Of a DNA stretch of 64,000 nucleotides, positions 1 to 7,700 are shown piece after piece. This DNA is from G963665085 sp963665085 (GTDB taxonomy: Bacteria > Bacteroidota > Bacteroidia > Bacteroidales > JAAAOM01). Each line of letters opens with the position of its first letter. Within the stretch, counting starts at the first letter, position 1. The notes beneath the pieces were generated by a model. That model saw nothing but the letters and a program-made list of their open reading frames with translations, ran no database searches and was not told where the DNA came from. The translations under genes were made by a program, and so were the position numbers. The stretch is taken from positions 1,302,001 through 1,366,000 of the forward strand of contig CAXXXS010000001.1 of assembly GCA_963665085.2 (NCBI GenBank), read 5' to 3'.

Positions 1-1
1 C

Positions 2-676
2 GGAACTGTTGAGTTTTTGCTGGACGACAAAGGGAACCATTATTTTATGGAGATGAATACACGTGTTCAAGTAGAACATCCTGTTACAGAGGAAATAACA
101 GGTGTTGATATTATTAAACAACAAATAAGAATTGCACAAGGTGAAGAATTAACTTTAAATCAAAAAGATATTTCGGTTCATGGGTGTGCTATCGAATTTA
201 GGATTAATGCAGAAGATGTCCAGTCTGAATTTTCTCCTTCTACAGGAATTATTGATAAAATAGAAATAAAAGAAAGCAAGGATATTCGTTTTGATAGTGG
301 TTTTATTTCTGGTAAAGTAATACCGTCTTGTTTTGATTCATTGATTGCCAAACTTATTGTGAGGGCAGAAAACAGAGAAGAATTAATTAAGAAAGCATAT
401 AAGGCGATTAAAGATGTCCATATTAAAGGCATAAAAACAACCCTACCTTTTTTTAAAATGGTATTGCAAAACGAAGTTTTTCGATTAGGTGAATACAGCA
501 CCTCTTTTATAGAAAAAGAGCTTAGTAAAAATTATTATCAGGAAGATGATGAATTTCTAGCAGCAGTTTCACTTGCTATGAATGCATACTTAAAAGAGCT
601 TCGGTCTATTGATTCTGACAATAAAAGCGAAAAGAAAATCAGTCCCTGGGTACTTAGTAAATATTTTTCGAAATAA
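2..676 (+). CDS. Biotin carboxylase subunit of acyl-CoA carboxylase (3' part)
   Basis: This is the C-terminal part of an ATP-dependent biotin carboxylase, which carboxylates the biotin on a carrier protein using bicarbonate. The reading frame is open to the window edge, so the start lies upstream. Visible family hallmarks are the ATP-grasp active-site strand FMEMNTRVQVEHPVTE, followed by the biotin carboxylase C-terminal domain with IEFRINAED and PSTG. The last 40 residues are a loosely conserved tail. A biotin carrier gene follows after 17 bp, so the pair probably works with a carboxyltransferase encoded upstream, in a propionyl- or acetyl-CoA carboxylase type complex. Which acyl-CoA is used cannot be told from this fragment. 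Confidence 0.93.
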   Translation, partial: GTVEFLLDDKGNHYFMEMNTRVQVEHPVTEEITGVDIIKQQIRIAQGEELTLNQKDISVHGCAIEFRINAEDVQSEFSPSTGIIDKIEIKESKDIRFDSGFISGKVIPSCFDSLIAKLIVRAENREELIKKAYKAIKDVHIKGIKTTLPFFKMVLQNEVFRLGEYSTSFIEKELSKNYYQEDDEFLAAVSLAMNAYLKELRSIDSDNKSEKKISPWVLSKYFSK

Positions 677-693
677 TAATTAATTTATCCATT

Positions 694-1206
694 ATGAAAA
701 ATTCAGCATCAAAATTTATTGTTTCAGGAGAGGAAAAAATAACTGTTTATGTTAAAAATGATAAGATTTACAAGGTAGGTAGAAAGCGACATGAAATTGA
801 GATTGAGCAGCAAGTAAATGATGAATATATTATAGGAATTGATGGGAAAAAGCACTTAGGAGAATTATTTTGTTTAAAACAAAATCAATGTGTAGTAATA
901 ATTAATGGAAATACTTACAATCTAACAATAGAGACAGAACTTGCACATAAAAGATCAAAAAAGATTAACACAGGAGAGGGATTGAAAATGATTAATCTCA
1001 CCGCTCCACTACCCGGAGTTGTTTCGGATATTTTTGTTGGACAAAATCAAAAGGTAAATAAAGACGAACCACTTTTTACACTTGAAGCAATGAAAATGCA
1101 AAATGAGATAAAAAGCCCGGTAAAGGGAATCGTAAAAAAGTTGTTAGTTAATCCTGGCGACAGTGTTTCAAAAGATCAATTTGTACTTGAGATAGAAAAT
1201 GTCTAG
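694..1206 (+). CDS. Biotin carboxyl carrier protein (biotin/lipoyl attachment domain)
   Basis: A 170-residue carrier subunit. The C-terminal 75 residues form the biotinyl domain with the classic EAMKM signature; Lys134 is the expected biotinylated residue, and the second half of the hammerhead fold (SPVKGIVKKLLVNPGD) follows. The N-terminal 95 residues look like the variable region that docks to the carboxylase. It lies 17 bp downstream of the biotin carboxylase gene, so the two are probably co-transcribed and co-assembled. Its last 8 bp overlap the next small gene. The biotin domain is certain; membership in a propionyl-CoA rather than acetyl-CoA carboxylase is an inference from general Bacteroidota organisation. 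Confidence 0.93.
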   Translation: MKNSASKFIVSGEEKITVYVKNDKIYKVGRKRHEIEIEQQVNDEYIIGIDGKKHLGELFCLKQNQCVVIINGNTYNLTIETELAHKRSKKINTGEGLKMINLTAPLPGVVSDIFVGQNQKVNKDEPLFTLEAMKMQNEIKSPVKGIVKKLLVNPGDSVSKDQFVLEIENV

Positions 1207-1405
1207 TTTGATGGGGATTAATAAAGATAAATATCAACCAAAAATATGCCCACGATGCGGTCAGTCATTTATCTGTTATTGCTCTGTTGATTGTTGGTGT
1301 TTTGAAATCTCTATTCCTGAAAAACTAAATGAGTACTTGGAGAATAATTATGAAAGTTGTCTATGTGAAAATTGTATTCGTGAACTAAAAGAAGAATTAG
1401 TGTGA
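1199..1405 (+). CDS. Small cysteine-rich CWC-type protein
   Basis: A 68-residue protein with nine cysteines arranged as CPRCGQSF, a CWC triplet and CLCENC near the C-terminus, matching the pattern I recall for the cysteine-rich CWC family. The spacing suggests one or two bound zinc ions, but no function is known to me. The start at 1199 overlaps the carrier-protein gene by 8 bp in another frame, suggesting translational coupling; an alternative ATG at 1211 would remove the overlap. No signal peptide or membrane segment is visible, so it should be cytoplasmic. Confidence 0.75.
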   Translation: MSSLMGINKDKYQPKICPRCGQSFICYCSVDCWCFEISIPEKLNEYLENNYESCLCENCIRELKEELV

Positions 1406-1423
1406 AACAAAAAAAATATTAAT

Positions 1424-1924
1424 ATGGATATTCCTCAATCATCAGAGAAAAAATTATACGACGGAAAACCAGCTCCGCTTTTATGTTGGGATATTTTTTC
1501 GGATTATTTAGCAAGACAGAGAAGTAGAGAAAATGATATAATTTTTATAAGTAATTTTTTAAAAGATAAATTTTGTCCTACTTTGAGCAATTGGAAAAAT
1601 CGTATTAAGAACACCGATGCTGTCGTTATTACTTCTGTAGGGCAGATTATAGAATGGGTAAGTTCAGGTTTTTTTACGATGACTGGTTATACAAAAGATG
1701 AAGCATTAAATAAAAAACCTTCCTTTTTACAAGGAGAAAAAACTAATATTCTTCAAAAACAAGAAATAAAGGATAAGCTTTTTTATTCAAAACAGGTAGA
1801 TGAAAATTTAATTAATTATAAAAAAAGTGGAAAAGAATATTTATGTCACATTGAAGTAGAACCTGTCTTCGATAAAAAGAAAAAGTTGATAAACTTTATT
1901 GCTTTTGAAAAAGAAGTAATATGA
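1424..1924 (+). CDS. PAS-domain-only protein
   Basis: A 166-residue soluble protein. The first 60 residues resemble nothing I recognise. Residues about 65-166 read as a single PAS domain: a first strand around VITSVGQIIEWVS, the helix GFFTMTGYTKDEALNKKP, and a C-terminal strand set containing HIEVEPVFD. There is no kinase, cyclase or DNA-binding domain, so it may sense a ligand or redox state and act through a partner. It lies 18 bp after the CWC gene, in an apparent four-gene run. Its stop almost touches the convergent CPBP gene, leaving one base between them. Confidence 0.72.
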   Translation: MDIPQSSEKKLYDGKPAPLLCWDIFSDYLARQRSRENDIIFISNFLKDKFCPTLSNWKNRIKNTDAVVITSVGQIIEWVSSGFFTMTGYTKDEALNKKPSFLQGEKTNILQKQEIKDKLFYSKQVDENLINYKKSGKEYLCHIEVEPVFDKKKKLINFIAFEKEVI

Positions 1925-1925
1925 A

Positions 1926-2687
1926 TTATCGGTTTAAAAGAAGATTTTTTCTATTTATTGTAAAATCACTTTTTTTCAAGTTATAAATAATGGTTGTAAC
2001 CACAGTAAGTATAATTGTTATTGTTCTGAAGAGATTGGTCGAATTATCACCAAGTGCATTGCCTCCAACATCAAATAACGACCAGGATAAATTCATAAAA
2101 GTATGAAGTAATATAGGGATCCACAGGTTTTCATTCCATTCAATAAATAACCAACCGAACCATGCAGAGCCGATAAAGGTTATCATAAAAATCCCAATAG
2201 ATTCATTTACTGATTCCCCTTGATATAAATGTCCGAGCCCAAAAACAACTGCTCCAACTAATGTTGCGGGTATAAATCCCCATTTCAGTTTTCTGAATAA
2301 TAATCCAACCAAAAAACCCCGAAACAGGAGTTCTTCCATGAATCCCGCCAGAGCTGATTTATGGAAAATGTCGAGAAATGTTAGTTCAGGATCAATTTTA
2401 CCATTTATGGCAGAACTGATAAACATAGGGGAAACCATGATTGCCGCAAAACCCAGTGCAAATAGAAACCCTTTTTGTATTCTTAATTCTAAAGCAATAT
2501 TTCGAAAGCCATAAAGCGCTCCTACTGAAATTATTACCGGAATTATCCACCATGAATAGCTATAGATTAAACGAAGGATTGGAGAATTAAAAGAAACATC
2601 AACAAAATATCCTAAAATTCTTTTCCCATAAACAGACAAGAGAAAAATTAAAATAATAATGATTGAATTATTGGTATTTTGTTTCAT
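1926..2687 (-). CDS. CPBP-family intramembrane protease
   Basis: A 253-residue polytopic membrane protein with about seven hydrophobic segments. It carries all CPBP (CAAX/Abi) motifs in order: Glu118-Glu119 and Arg123 in MEELLFRGF, His153 in FGLGHL, and His195 with Asn199 in LLHTFMN. These residues form the glutamate-type intramembrane active site in this family. Substrates in bacteria are mostly unknown; some members process prenylated or peptide substrates or give bacteriocin immunity. It lies on the minus strand downstream of a DUF1287 gene, with 51 bp between them, and could be its co-transcribed neighbour. Confidence 0.88.
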   Translation of the reverse strand: MKQNTNNSIIIILIFLLSVYGKRILGYFVDVSFNSPILRLIYSYSWWIIPVIISVGALYGFRNIALELRIQKGFLFALGFAAIMVSPMFISSAINGKIDPELTFLDIFHKSALAGFMEELLFRGFLVGLLFRKLKWGFIPATLVGAVVFGLGHLYQGESVNESIGIFMITFIGSAWFGWLFIEWNENLWIPILLHTFMNLSWSLFDVGGNALGDNSTNLFRTITIILTVVTTIIYNLKKSDFTINRKNLLLNR

Positions 2688-2738
2688 ACAGTGATAAAAA
2701 AGGGTTAATTGCTTACCAACACATAAAATGATAAATTG

Positions 2739-3323
2739 TTATTTCGAATACTGAAAATGACCAATAATTTTATATTCAAAAAGGCAATCAGCCAGTACCT
2801 GTCCTGCGCCAATATTGTGAACGATAAGGAATCTTTTTCCATCCTCGGATTTTTTGTTTACGACTAATCCAATATGTGTTATACCTCTATCTAAATCCCA
2901 ACAAACAATATCTCCCGGAACATAATCTTCTGCGTTGTTAGAAATAGGCTTTACAGTGCCAAAGCGTTTAAAAAATACCATTAGGTTTGGTACTCTTCTG
3001 TGATCAATATTGGTATCTGTATGTGTAAGCCCCCAGTTTTTTGGATATTTTTCAAAGTTGACTTTCATATCCTCATGTACTTCTTTTTGCAAATCGATTC
3101 CAAGTTTTCTGTATGCTCTTATTATAACATCTGTACAAACTCCTTTACCTTCTGGGATATCTCCATTAGGATATGAAATTGAAAAGTAGGAAGGATCATA
3201 GACAACTTGTTGTTTGGTTAATTCGAGAGCTGCATCAGAAAGTTGGACTTGAAAGCTATTTTGACAAAAAATTGAAATTGAGCTGACTATGAGAACAAGA
3301 AAACTTAGTGTTAATTTATGCAT
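2739..3323 (-). CDS. DUF1287 family secreted protein
   Basis: A 194-residue protein with an N-terminal signal peptide (about residues 1-20, cleaved near FCQN). The rest matches my memory of DUF1287: GVCTDVIIRAYRKLGIDL, the DHRRVPNL segment and a GDIVCWDL/THIGLVV core. Cys63 and His150 are placed like the Cys/His dyad of NlpC/P60-like cysteine peptidases, so a periplasmic peptidoglycan or amide hydrolase role is possible but unproven. It is followed by the CPBP protease gene. No promoter match was found upstream. Confidence 0.8.
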   Translation of the reverse strand: MHKLTLSFLVLIVSSISIFCQNSFQVQLSDAALELTKQQVVYDPSYFSISYPNGDIPEGKGVCTDVIIRAYRKLGIDLQKEVHEDMKVNFEKYPKNWGLTHTDTNIDHRRVPNLMVFFKRFGTVKPISNNAEDYVPGDIVCWDLDRGITHIGLVVNKKSEDGKRFLIVHNIGAGQVLADCLFEYKIIGHFQYSK

Positions 3324-3380
3324 AGAGTTATAATATTGAGAGTTAAGGTATTTTATTTAAATGATGAATTAAAGTTGTAA

Positions 3381-3412
3381 TCTCTGCGAAACTCCGCGTT
3401 CTCCGCGGTTAA
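3381..3412. repeat. Dispersed intergenic repeat word
   Basis: A short GC-rich stretch just after the cobO stop reads TCTGCGAAACTCCGCG followed by TTCTCCGCGGTT. I recognise this wording as a recurring intergenic repeat in several bacterial genomes. It stands out from the AT-rich surroundings. Copy number in this genome cannot be seen from one window. Confidence 0.45.
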
Positions 3413-3418
3413 AAGGCT

Positions 3419-3934
3419 TTAAAATTCAATCCCTTTGCGAGCCTTCACACCATTGTTGTAATAATGCTTAATTTCTTTCATCTCAGTAACTAAATCTGCA
3501 ATTTCAATTATTTCCGGGGGAGCATACCTTCCGGTTATTACAATTTCAGTTTCTGCCTTTTTCTGTTTAATACTTTCAATAAGTTCATTAGGAGAAAATA
3601 GTTTATAAAATAATGCGATATTTGCTTCATCTAGAATAACTAAATCATAATTACCTGAACTAATAATTTTAGTTATTTCTTTTAATCCTTCTCGAGCGGC
3701 ATCAATATCTTCCTGTTTTGGAGACTCAACAATAAAACAGCCTAATCCATATTGTTTAACAGTAATGTCTGGTAAATATTTTTGTACTGCCTCTATTTCA
3801 GAATAAGTTTTTCCTTTCACAAATTGCGCAAAATAGACTTTTTTGCCAGCTCCAACAGCCCGTAAAGCCAGTCCAAAAGCCGCTGTAGTTTTGCCTTTAC
3901 CATTTCCAGTATATACGTGTATGTAACCTTTCAT
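3419..3934 (-). CDS. cobO: Cob(I)yrinic acid a,c-diamide adenosyltransferase
   Basis: A 171-residue cytoplasmic enzyme of the CobA/CobO/BtuR family, which transfers the adenosyl group of ATP to cob(I)alamin or its precursors to make coenzyme B12 forms. The N-terminal P-loop GNGKGKTT (residues 10-17) is followed by the family segments FAQFVKG and LVILDEANIAL and the near-C-terminal GRYAPPEIIEIADLVTEMK. Length is normal for the short form. It lies on the same strand as the cobalamin-riboswitch operon at 4592-10520 but is separated from it by 657 bp of repeats and a pseudogene. It may have belonged to that operon before the insertion. Whether it still shares its transcript is unknown. Confidence 0.93.
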   Translation of the reverse strand: MKGYIHVYTGNGKGKTTAAFGLALRAVGAGKKVYFAQFVKGKTYSEIEAVQKYLPDITVKQYGLGCFIVESPKQEDIDAAREGLKEITKIISSGNYDLVILDEANIALFYKLFSPNELIESIKQKKAETEIVITGRYAPPEIIEIADLVTEMKEIKHYYNNGVKARKGIEF

Positions 3935-3948
3935 ATTCTTTAATAAAG

Positions 3949-3970
3949 TATTCAGTAAGCAGTATTCAGT
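3949..3970. repeat. Tandem 10-bp repeat
   Basis: Two copies of AGTATTCAGT are separated by AAGC just upstream of cobO. The words resemble those in the longer direct repeats at 4014-4058 and 4528-4565, so this may be part of the same repeat family. Confidence 0.5.
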
Positions 3971-4013
3971 GTTTGAAAAGTTCCATATTTGCAGAATACT
4001 TCCCCACTGATTA

Positions 4014-4058
4014 CCGAATACTTCTTCAACTGAACACTGTTCACTGATTACTTCTTCA
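4014..4058. repeat. Direct repeat flanking the S23-like pseudogene (left copy)
   Basis: Begins CCGAATACTTCTTCAACT and ends GATTACTTCTTCA. It matches the copy at 4528-4565 in the same orientation, with two substitutions and a 7-bp block (GTTCACT) missing from the right copy. The pair brackets the decayed four-helix-bundle gene. Confidence 0.8.
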
Positions 4059-4072
4059 AATTTGATATCTCC

Positions 4073-4494
4073 TCAATTTTCTTTACAAAATGAGCTTGAT
4101 TTATTAATCATAGATTGTATCATTTTCCCAATTGACTCACAAGCTGTAATAAATATTCATTTGCTTTGTTATCTAAGTAACCACATTCTAACGCGACTTC
4201 AATCCAATGTTGAGTTTCAAATTGTTCTGAATCTGCATCTGTCAATTTAGAAATAAAATGCTTCTCATACCTTCGCTTTCCCTAGGATTCTGCAATCTGA
4301 GCTCCAATTGATCGTGATGAACGCCTAACTTGATCCACTAATGAATATTTCTCTTCTTTTGGGAATAATTTAGTTATTTCAAATATCTCTTTAGACAATA
4401 TTCTAGCCTGTTTGTAAACCTCTAATTCCCTGTAGCTTTTTACGTAACCATTAGAATGTTTTTTTTAACAAAGATCAAAAATTAATTCAATCAT
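4073..4494 (-). pseudogene. Decayed four-helix-bundle (S23 / 23S rRNA intervening-sequence type) protein
   Basis: Read on the minus strand from an ATG at 4494, the region translates to a recognisable four-helix-bundle protein of about 120 residues: SYRELEVYKQARILSKEIF, then QVRRSSRSIGAQIAES, then GKRRYEKHFISKLTDAD, then QHWIEVALECGYL. It is broken in at least three places. A TAA follows the ninth codon in an A-rich run. A TAG follows IAES where family members usually have Trp. A one-base frameshift near 4125 is needed to rejoin LVSQLGK with MIQSMINKSS. The family is known from 23S rRNA intervening sequences and as free-standing genes. This copy lies between direct repeats and cannot make a full product. 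Confidence 0.88.
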
Positions 4495-4527
4495 TTTTCA
4501 AATCACTAAATATCTAAACTTCTTAAA

Positions 4528-4565
4528 CCGAATACTTCCTCAACTTAACACTGATTACTTCTTCA
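4528..4565. repeat. Direct repeat flanking the S23-like pseudogene (right copy)
   Basis: Begins CCGAATACTTCCTCAACT and ends GATTACTTCTTCA. It is the shorter partner of 4014-4058 in the same orientation. Similar short words continue to about 4590, up to the end of the next gene. Confidence 0.8.
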
Positions 4566-4591
4566 CTTATGACTTATCCACTTATCACGTC

Positions 4592-5677
4592 TCATTTAAA
4601 ACAAAACTCTCCGGGAATAATTCCAACTTTAAACGTATCAACAGGATTTCCGTCTGGCTTAAACCTGTAAACAACTCCTTGTTGTACATTATCTATAGCA
4701 TCTGCTACATATATTTCTGATGTAGTCGGGTCGATTCCAAGCCCATAATATCCTCCAACACTACCGGAATAGCTGCTCTCAATTAATTTTTCAGGCTCGT
4801 TATCAGAATACGTCGGATGAAAATAAATATGTTTATTAATAAAATATAATGTATCACCAGTACCATTAATTTTTAGTTCAGAGGGGCTGTCTGAAAGATC
4901 AAATCTGAATGTTTTATCTATTTGTCTTGTTGCAGCATCAATGCAGATTAAACCAGGTTCTTCATGGCCATAGCTACTTCCTTCAAAACCTCCATCTGTT
5001 AATGTCCATATCTTGTTGTATTTGTCTATAATAAGTGATGTTGGTTGTATTAATACTTCAATTGAATCTACAACTTGATCTGTTTCTGTGTCAACAACCA
5101 ATATCTTATTATCATAACTCCAGCAATTCGTAAAAACAAAATTTTTATATTGAACTATTTGGTCAGTTGAATGCTGATAATATTCTTTATTATTGTTGTT
5201 TACATTAATTGAATTTGTGACTTCAAAAGTTTGTGGGTTAACTACTGAGATTGATTTTGAATACAGATCGGTAACATAAGCCTTGGAGTCATCAATAAAA
5301 TGAATATACCTTGGAGATGTTAAACCTGTTATTTTACCAACATATTCAAACGTATTGATATTGAATACATAAATTTTTCCGCTGTTATTAATAACAACAT
5401 ATCCTAAGCTGTCTCTTATTGTCATTGACTGGGCCACATCACCTAGAAAAAGAGCATTTGTATTGAAGAAGATATTGTTACTTATTTTTTTTGTTTCTAT
5501 ATCGTAATATGATAAAGAAGCATTGTCGTACATGAAATTACCTTCGTTAACAACAAAAAGCCCCTCATAAGATGTTGCTGATGTGCTTTCGGACTTTTTC
5601 CATAGTTCGTCATCTTTCATGCACGAAAACAGTGTTAATAGCGTTAAAAACCATATTTGATATCTTCTTAGCTTCAT
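4592..5677 (-). CDS. BtuG-like beta-propeller surface lipoprotein (YncE type)
   Basis: A 361-residue lipoprotein. The lipobox LTLFSC puts the lipidated cysteine at residue 19. The rest is a repetitive YncE/DUF5074-like beta-propeller with blade motifs such as GYVVINNSGKIYVFNI, AYVTDLYSKSISVVNP and ILVVDTETDQVVDSI. Its start overlaps the stop of the BtuB-like receptor gene by one base (TAATG), so translation is probably coupled. In Bacteroides, BtuG lipoproteins are seven-bladed propellers on the cell surface that bind cobalamin tightly and pass it to BtuB. The fold, lipidation and operon position fit this here, but binding is inferred. Last clear gene of the riboswitch operon. Confidence 0.82.
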   Translation of the reverse strand: MKLRRYQIWFLTLLTLFSCMKDDELWKKSESTSATSYEGLFVVNEGNFMYDNASLSYYDIETKKISNNIFFNTNALFLGDVAQSMTIRDSLGYVVINNSGKIYVFNINTFEYVGKITGLTSPRYIHFIDDSKAYVTDLYSKSISVVNPQTFEVTNSINVNNNNKEYYQHSTDQIVQYKNFVFTNCWSYDNKILVVDTETDQVVDSIEVLIQPTSLIIDKYNKIWTLTDGGFEGSSYGHEEPGLICIDAATRQIDKTFRFDLSDSPSELKINGTGDTLYFINKHIYFHPTYSDNEPEKLIESSYSGSVGGYYGLGIDPTTSEIYVADAIDNVQQGVVYRFKPDGNPVDTFKVGIIPGEFCFK

Positions 5678-7674
5678 TAAAAATCAAACATTAATGTTAA
5701 CATATAATTTCTGCCTGGCATAGGTCGATAAAGTACGGAATGATATGTTTCGTTAAATAAATTATAAATTTTAAATTCAGTGGATAAAGTTAAGTTCTCA
5801 AACTTGAATTTTTTCCCAATAATTACATCATTCATGAAATAAGGATATAACCAGTCTCTGCGTGTTATATCGTTACTTGATGTTGTGAAGCGTTCGCTGT
5901 ATAAATTATGTTGATAGGTTATATGGTATGTTTTATAGGCTAAATTGACCATAATATTTCCCGAATGCAAAGGAATATAAACCAGCTGTTTTCCATATGA
6001 TTCATCTCCCCAGGTTAATGGATCACCATAGTTAACAGAGCTGGTGTAAGCATAACTTCCCGATAGATTGTAATTAATGTTATTGTATTGGCCATTTAAT
6101 TTTGTGTTTATTTCAATTCCCTGAGATAATACACGCTTGATATTCTTTGGTTCCCAATATCCTTTATAACTTGGAATCCAGATTATCCAATTGTTTATAT
6201 CCGATCGATATGCAGTTATTTCTGTTGTAAACTTGGCGTTATTTGAGTTAAAATGGAATTCTGAGCCTACTTCATAACTGATTCCTTTTTCAGGCAATAG
6301 ATTTTCGTTTCCTCCGGGTTGCCAGTATAAGTCGTTCAGCGAAGGTTGATGAAAGTTCCTGGCAATATTTCCTTTAATGATTATGTTTTTATTTTCAGTT
6401 ATTTTTAAATCAAAACCAAGATAGGGAATAACTGGGTTCCATTTATTATCAATATATTCCTGGCGGAGCATGAAATTAAGATTTAATCTCTCAAAGAAAC
6501 TCTTTCTTAAAGCTAAGAAAGAAGATAGTTCAGTCCGTTCTTTTTCATATCCGGTTTTTTTAACCGTATCTTCAGACGCTACATCATGAAAATTAGCATT
6601 AAAGCTTGTTTCAATGGAAAAGTCGGGATTAAAATCATAATTATAGGAAACGAAATTCAGGAAACTACTTTGCGTACTGGTTGAATAGATGGCTGGAATA
6701 ATGCCATATCCGTTAACATTATTATTCAAAGTATAATCCAGTTGTTTTCCTGACCAGGCTGAGCGCACAATCAATTTATTGTTTTCTCCAAATCGTTTCC
6801 AGTCCGCAACAATTTTATGGTCAATATCCTTTTGTCTGTTAAGATTGGAATTATCCGGACCTTCATAGCTGGTTGCCCGTGGTATCGTTCTTTTTGCAAA
6901 TTGGCCCCAGTATTTTATTGATACTATATTTATTTCATTGGGCCTGTAATAAAGTTCCTGTAAGAGGCCATATTTTTTATAATCAGCATTATCGTTTGTA
7001 TCAAGAGGATTTGTGATTTCACCGGTAATTGGGTCAATATTTCCAATTCCTCTGTTGATATATGTAAAATCGTTTTTAGAATAGTTGTGGTAAATACGGG
7101 ATTTTACCTGTAATTTATTATTTCCGAAACCAAACTTTAAGAATTCATCATACGAATTATAGCTACCCACTCCCTGCAGGTATTTTAAATGGAATGTGTT
7201 ACTCCAATCTACAGAGTTGTTTAGATTGATAGAACCACCTAATCCGCCACTTTGATCTGAAATAGATGCCGTTCCGTGTTTGAGGTTCATATCATCAATT
7301 ACATAAACAGGGATTAAGGAAAAATCTACCATTCCTGCCATAGGAGAATTAAGATTGATTCCATTCCAGTTTACTTGTGTGTGCGAAGATGCTGTTCCCC
7401 TAAAAGATGCAGTTGCCAACGCACCCCTACCATTATTTTTTATGAAAATAGGTGTGTTTTCTGATATAAGTTCTGATAGAGAAAGGTTTACCTTTTCCAG
7501 TAGAATTAAAGTATCAACCTTTGTCTCCTTCATTCCAGCTTCTTCTTTCTTAAACAGTTTTTCGGCCGTAACTTGTGCCTGCTGGATGTAAAAGATCGAA
7601 TCTTTTATTCCCTGAGAAAAAGAAACATTCCCCAGGAGGGTAATAAATAATATAAGTAAAACGTATTTTTTCAA
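5677..7674 (-). CDS. btuB: TonB-dependent receptor, BtuB-like (cobalamin uptake)
   Basis: A 665-residue outer-membrane receptor. It has a signal peptide (about 1-20), a plug domain (about 45-165, with NGRGALATASFRGTASSHTQ and the LKHGTASI/GGLGGSINL strands), then a 22-strand type barrel ending in the aromatic sequence MLTLMFDF. There is no N-terminal carboxypeptidase-like domain, unlike SusC receptors. It lies downstream of a cobalamin riboswitch and is coupled by a one-base overlap to a propeller lipoprotein. This supports cobalamin or corrinoid import energised by TonB-ExbBD. The gene before it ends 26 bp upstream. Family assignment is strong; substrate is inferred from context. Confidence 0.88.
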   Translation of the reverse strand: MKKYVLLILFITLLGNVSFSQGIKDSIFYIQQAQVTAEKLFKKEEAGMKETKVDTLILLEKVNLSLSELISENTPIFIKNNGRGALATASFRGTASSHTQVNWNGINLNSPMAGMVDFSLIPVYVIDDMNLKHGTASISDQSGGLGGSINLNNSVDWSNTFHLKYLQGVGSYNSYDEFLKFGFGNNKLQVKSRIYHNYSKNDFTYINRGIGNIDPITGEITNPLDTNDNADYKKYGLLQELYYRPNEINIVSIKYWGQFAKRTIPRATSYEGPDNSNLNRQKDIDHKIVADWKRFGENNKLIVRSAWSGKQLDYTLNNNVNGYGIIPAIYSTSTQSSFLNFVSYNYDFNPDFSIETSFNANFHDVASEDTVKKTGYEKERTELSSFLALRKSFFERLNLNFMLRQEYIDNKWNPVIPYLGFDLKITENKNIIIKGNIARNFHQPSLNDLYWQPGGNENLLPEKGISYEVGSEFHFNSNNAKFTTEITAYRSDINNWIIWIPSYKGYWEPKNIKRVLSQGIEINTKLNGQYNNINYNLSGSYAYTSSVNYGDPLTWGDESYGKQLVYIPLHSGNIMVNLAYKTYHITYQHNLYSERFTTSSNDITRRDWLYPYFMNDVIIGKKFKFENLTLSTEFKIYNLFNETYHSVLYRPMPGRNYMLTLMFDF

Positions 7675-7700
7675 ATCTTTTCTTCGCCCAATTATCCTGA

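Noticed and set aside
178..501. Minus-strand open frame of 107 codons
   Set aside because: Antisense to the well-conserved biotin carboxylase sequence.
4062..4250. Plus-strand open frame of 62 codons
   Set aside because: It is antisense to the decayed four-helix-bundle gene, whose minus-strand translation is clearly recognisable.
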